Below, one piece after another: positions 30,945-31,569 of a DNA stretch of 31,569 bases. The position numbers and the translations under genes were made by a program. This stretch comes from Pseudomonadota bacterium (GTDB lineage: Bacteria > Pseudomonadota > Gammaproteobacteria > Arenicellales > UBA868): positions 1 through 31,569 of the forward strand of contig JABJIU010000045.1 in NCBI GenBank assembly GCA_018661145.1, given 5' to 3'. Under the pieces are notes generated by a model, which did not search any database, was not told where the DNA came from, and saw only the letters and a program-made list of their open reading frames with translations. How positions within the stretch are numbered: the first letter of the stretch is position 1; each line of letters starts with the position of its first letter.

Positions 30945-31569
30945 ATGGACCCGCGCTACTCCCCAGAGCAACTCGAGCCTGTCGTTCAGACCCATTGGGA
31001 CGAACAGCAAAGTTTCAAAGTTGCCGAAGACCCTGAGCGTGAGAAGTTCTACTGCCTGTCGATGCTGCCGTATCCGTCAGGACAGTTGCACATGGGGCAC
31101 GTGCGCAACTACACCATAGGCGACGTCATGAGCCGCTACCAGAGGATGCTCGGACGCAATGTCCTGCAGCCGATGGGCTGGGATGCCTTTGGGCTGCCGG
31201 CTGAGAACGCTGCCATCCAGCGGGCTGTGCCGCCGGCAGAGTGGACCTACCAGAACATTGCGCATATGCGTGGGCAATTGCAGCGCATGGGCTTTGCCTA
31301 TGACTGGTCACGCGAGCTCACGACCTGCAAGCCAGATTACTACCGTTGGGAGCAGTGGTTCTTTACCCGGTTGATGAAAAAAGGTCTTGCCTACCGTAAA
31401 AACGCCGTGGTCAATTGGGACCCGGTTGACCAGACAGTACTGGCCAATGAGCAGGTGATCGATGGCAAGGGCTGGCGCTCAGGCGCGGTTGTCGAAAAAC
31501 GCGAGATTCCGCAATGGTTCATCCGCATCACCGCCTATGCGGATGAACTCCTTGAGGGACTTGATCGAA
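30945..31569 (+). CDS. leuS: Leucyl-tRNA synthetase, N-terminal part (runs off the window)
   Basis: Class I aminoacyl-tRNA synthetase that charges tRNA-Leu. Translation from ATG 30945 stays open to the end of the window (208 codons of an expected 850-870). It shows MDPRYSPEQLEPVVQTHWDE, the HIGH motif as HMGH (49-52) in PYPSGQLHMGHVRNYTIGDV, then GWDAFGLPAENAAI and VVNWDPVDQTVLANEQV, the start of the zinc/editing region. No frameshift is visible. Upstream is only a weak Shine-Dalgarno (ccggaac). In many gammaproteobacteria leuS follows lnt or stands next to lptE. Confidence 0.97.
   Translation, partial: MDPRYSPEQLEPVVQTHWDEQQSFKVAEDPEREKFYCLSMLPYPSGQLHMGHVRNYTIGDVMSRYQRMLGRNVLQPMGWDAFGLPAENAAIQRAVPPAEWTYQNIAHMRGQLQRMGFAYDWSRELTTCKPDYYRWEQWFFTRLMKKGLAYRKNAVVNWDPVDQTVLANEQVIDGKGWRSGAVVEKREIPQWFIRITAYADELLEGLDR

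Overview
This is an ordinary chromosomal window from a gammaproteobacterium, probably an uncultivated or little-studied lineage. Evidence for the class is a ubiquinone operon with ubiJ and ubiB, the miaB-ybeZ-ybeY-corC-lnt run, the rpe-gph-trpE run, an IscR with cysteines at 92, 98 and 104, and an aspartate-type HemB like that of Pseudomonas. Base composition is moderately GC-rich and even throughout. I see no tRNA, rRNA, CRISPR array, transposase, integrase or phage gene. Nearly everything is on the + strand; the one clear minus-strand gene is at 10279-10821.

Layout. 1-228 is the 3' end of a lysine-rich, histone-H1/AlgP/PhaF-like gene made of near-exact 117-nt repeats. 247-4746 holds hemB, a DUF971 gene, ubiE, ubiJ and ubiB (heme and ubiquinone synthesis). 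4747-5298 is the only long stretch without a confident gene; it has a good -10 box, a ribosome binding site and a doubtful, possibly frameshifted small gene. 5299-10254 is an iron-sulfur assembly operon: iscR, sufB, sufC, sufD, a SufT-type DUF59 gene and a Rieske ferredoxin, with no cysteine desulfurase (sufS) or sufE. A membrane DUF457-type protein (minus) and a thioesterase (plus) then diverge from a 14-nt gap. 11415-16599 is miaB, ybeZ, ybeY, corC, lnt (tRNA modification, rRNA maturation, ion efflux, lipoprotein acylation), with overlapping or nearly touching genes. 16628-18985 holds a 5'-nucleotidase and a periplasmic Do-family protease.

19006-27148 is rpe, gph and a broken-up tryptophan cluster: trpE, a formylglycine-type sulfatase, a strong terminator, trpG, a membrane-anchored parvulin-like protein, a HupE/UreJ-type membrane protein, and trpC. 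trpD, usually between trpG and trpC in relatives, is absent. The trpE-trpG gap is the site that holds the R/F pyocin cluster in Pseudomonas aeruginosa. 27179-31569 carries an OsmC-like protein, an AI-2E/PerM-type permease, a cyclopropane-fatty-acid synthase with a clear promoter, a DUF2007 protein with a zinc ribbon, a DUF4389 membrane protein, and the first 208 codons of leuS, which runs off the window.

I found no convincing new multi-gene system. The points most worth a second look are the rearranged trp locus with its unrelated passenger genes, the suf operon without a sulfur donor, the unexplained 4747-5298 interval, a 13-codon ORF that bridges DUF971 and ubiE with ATGA overlaps at both ends, and a perfect inverted repeat between the -35 and -10 boxes of the cfa promoter.
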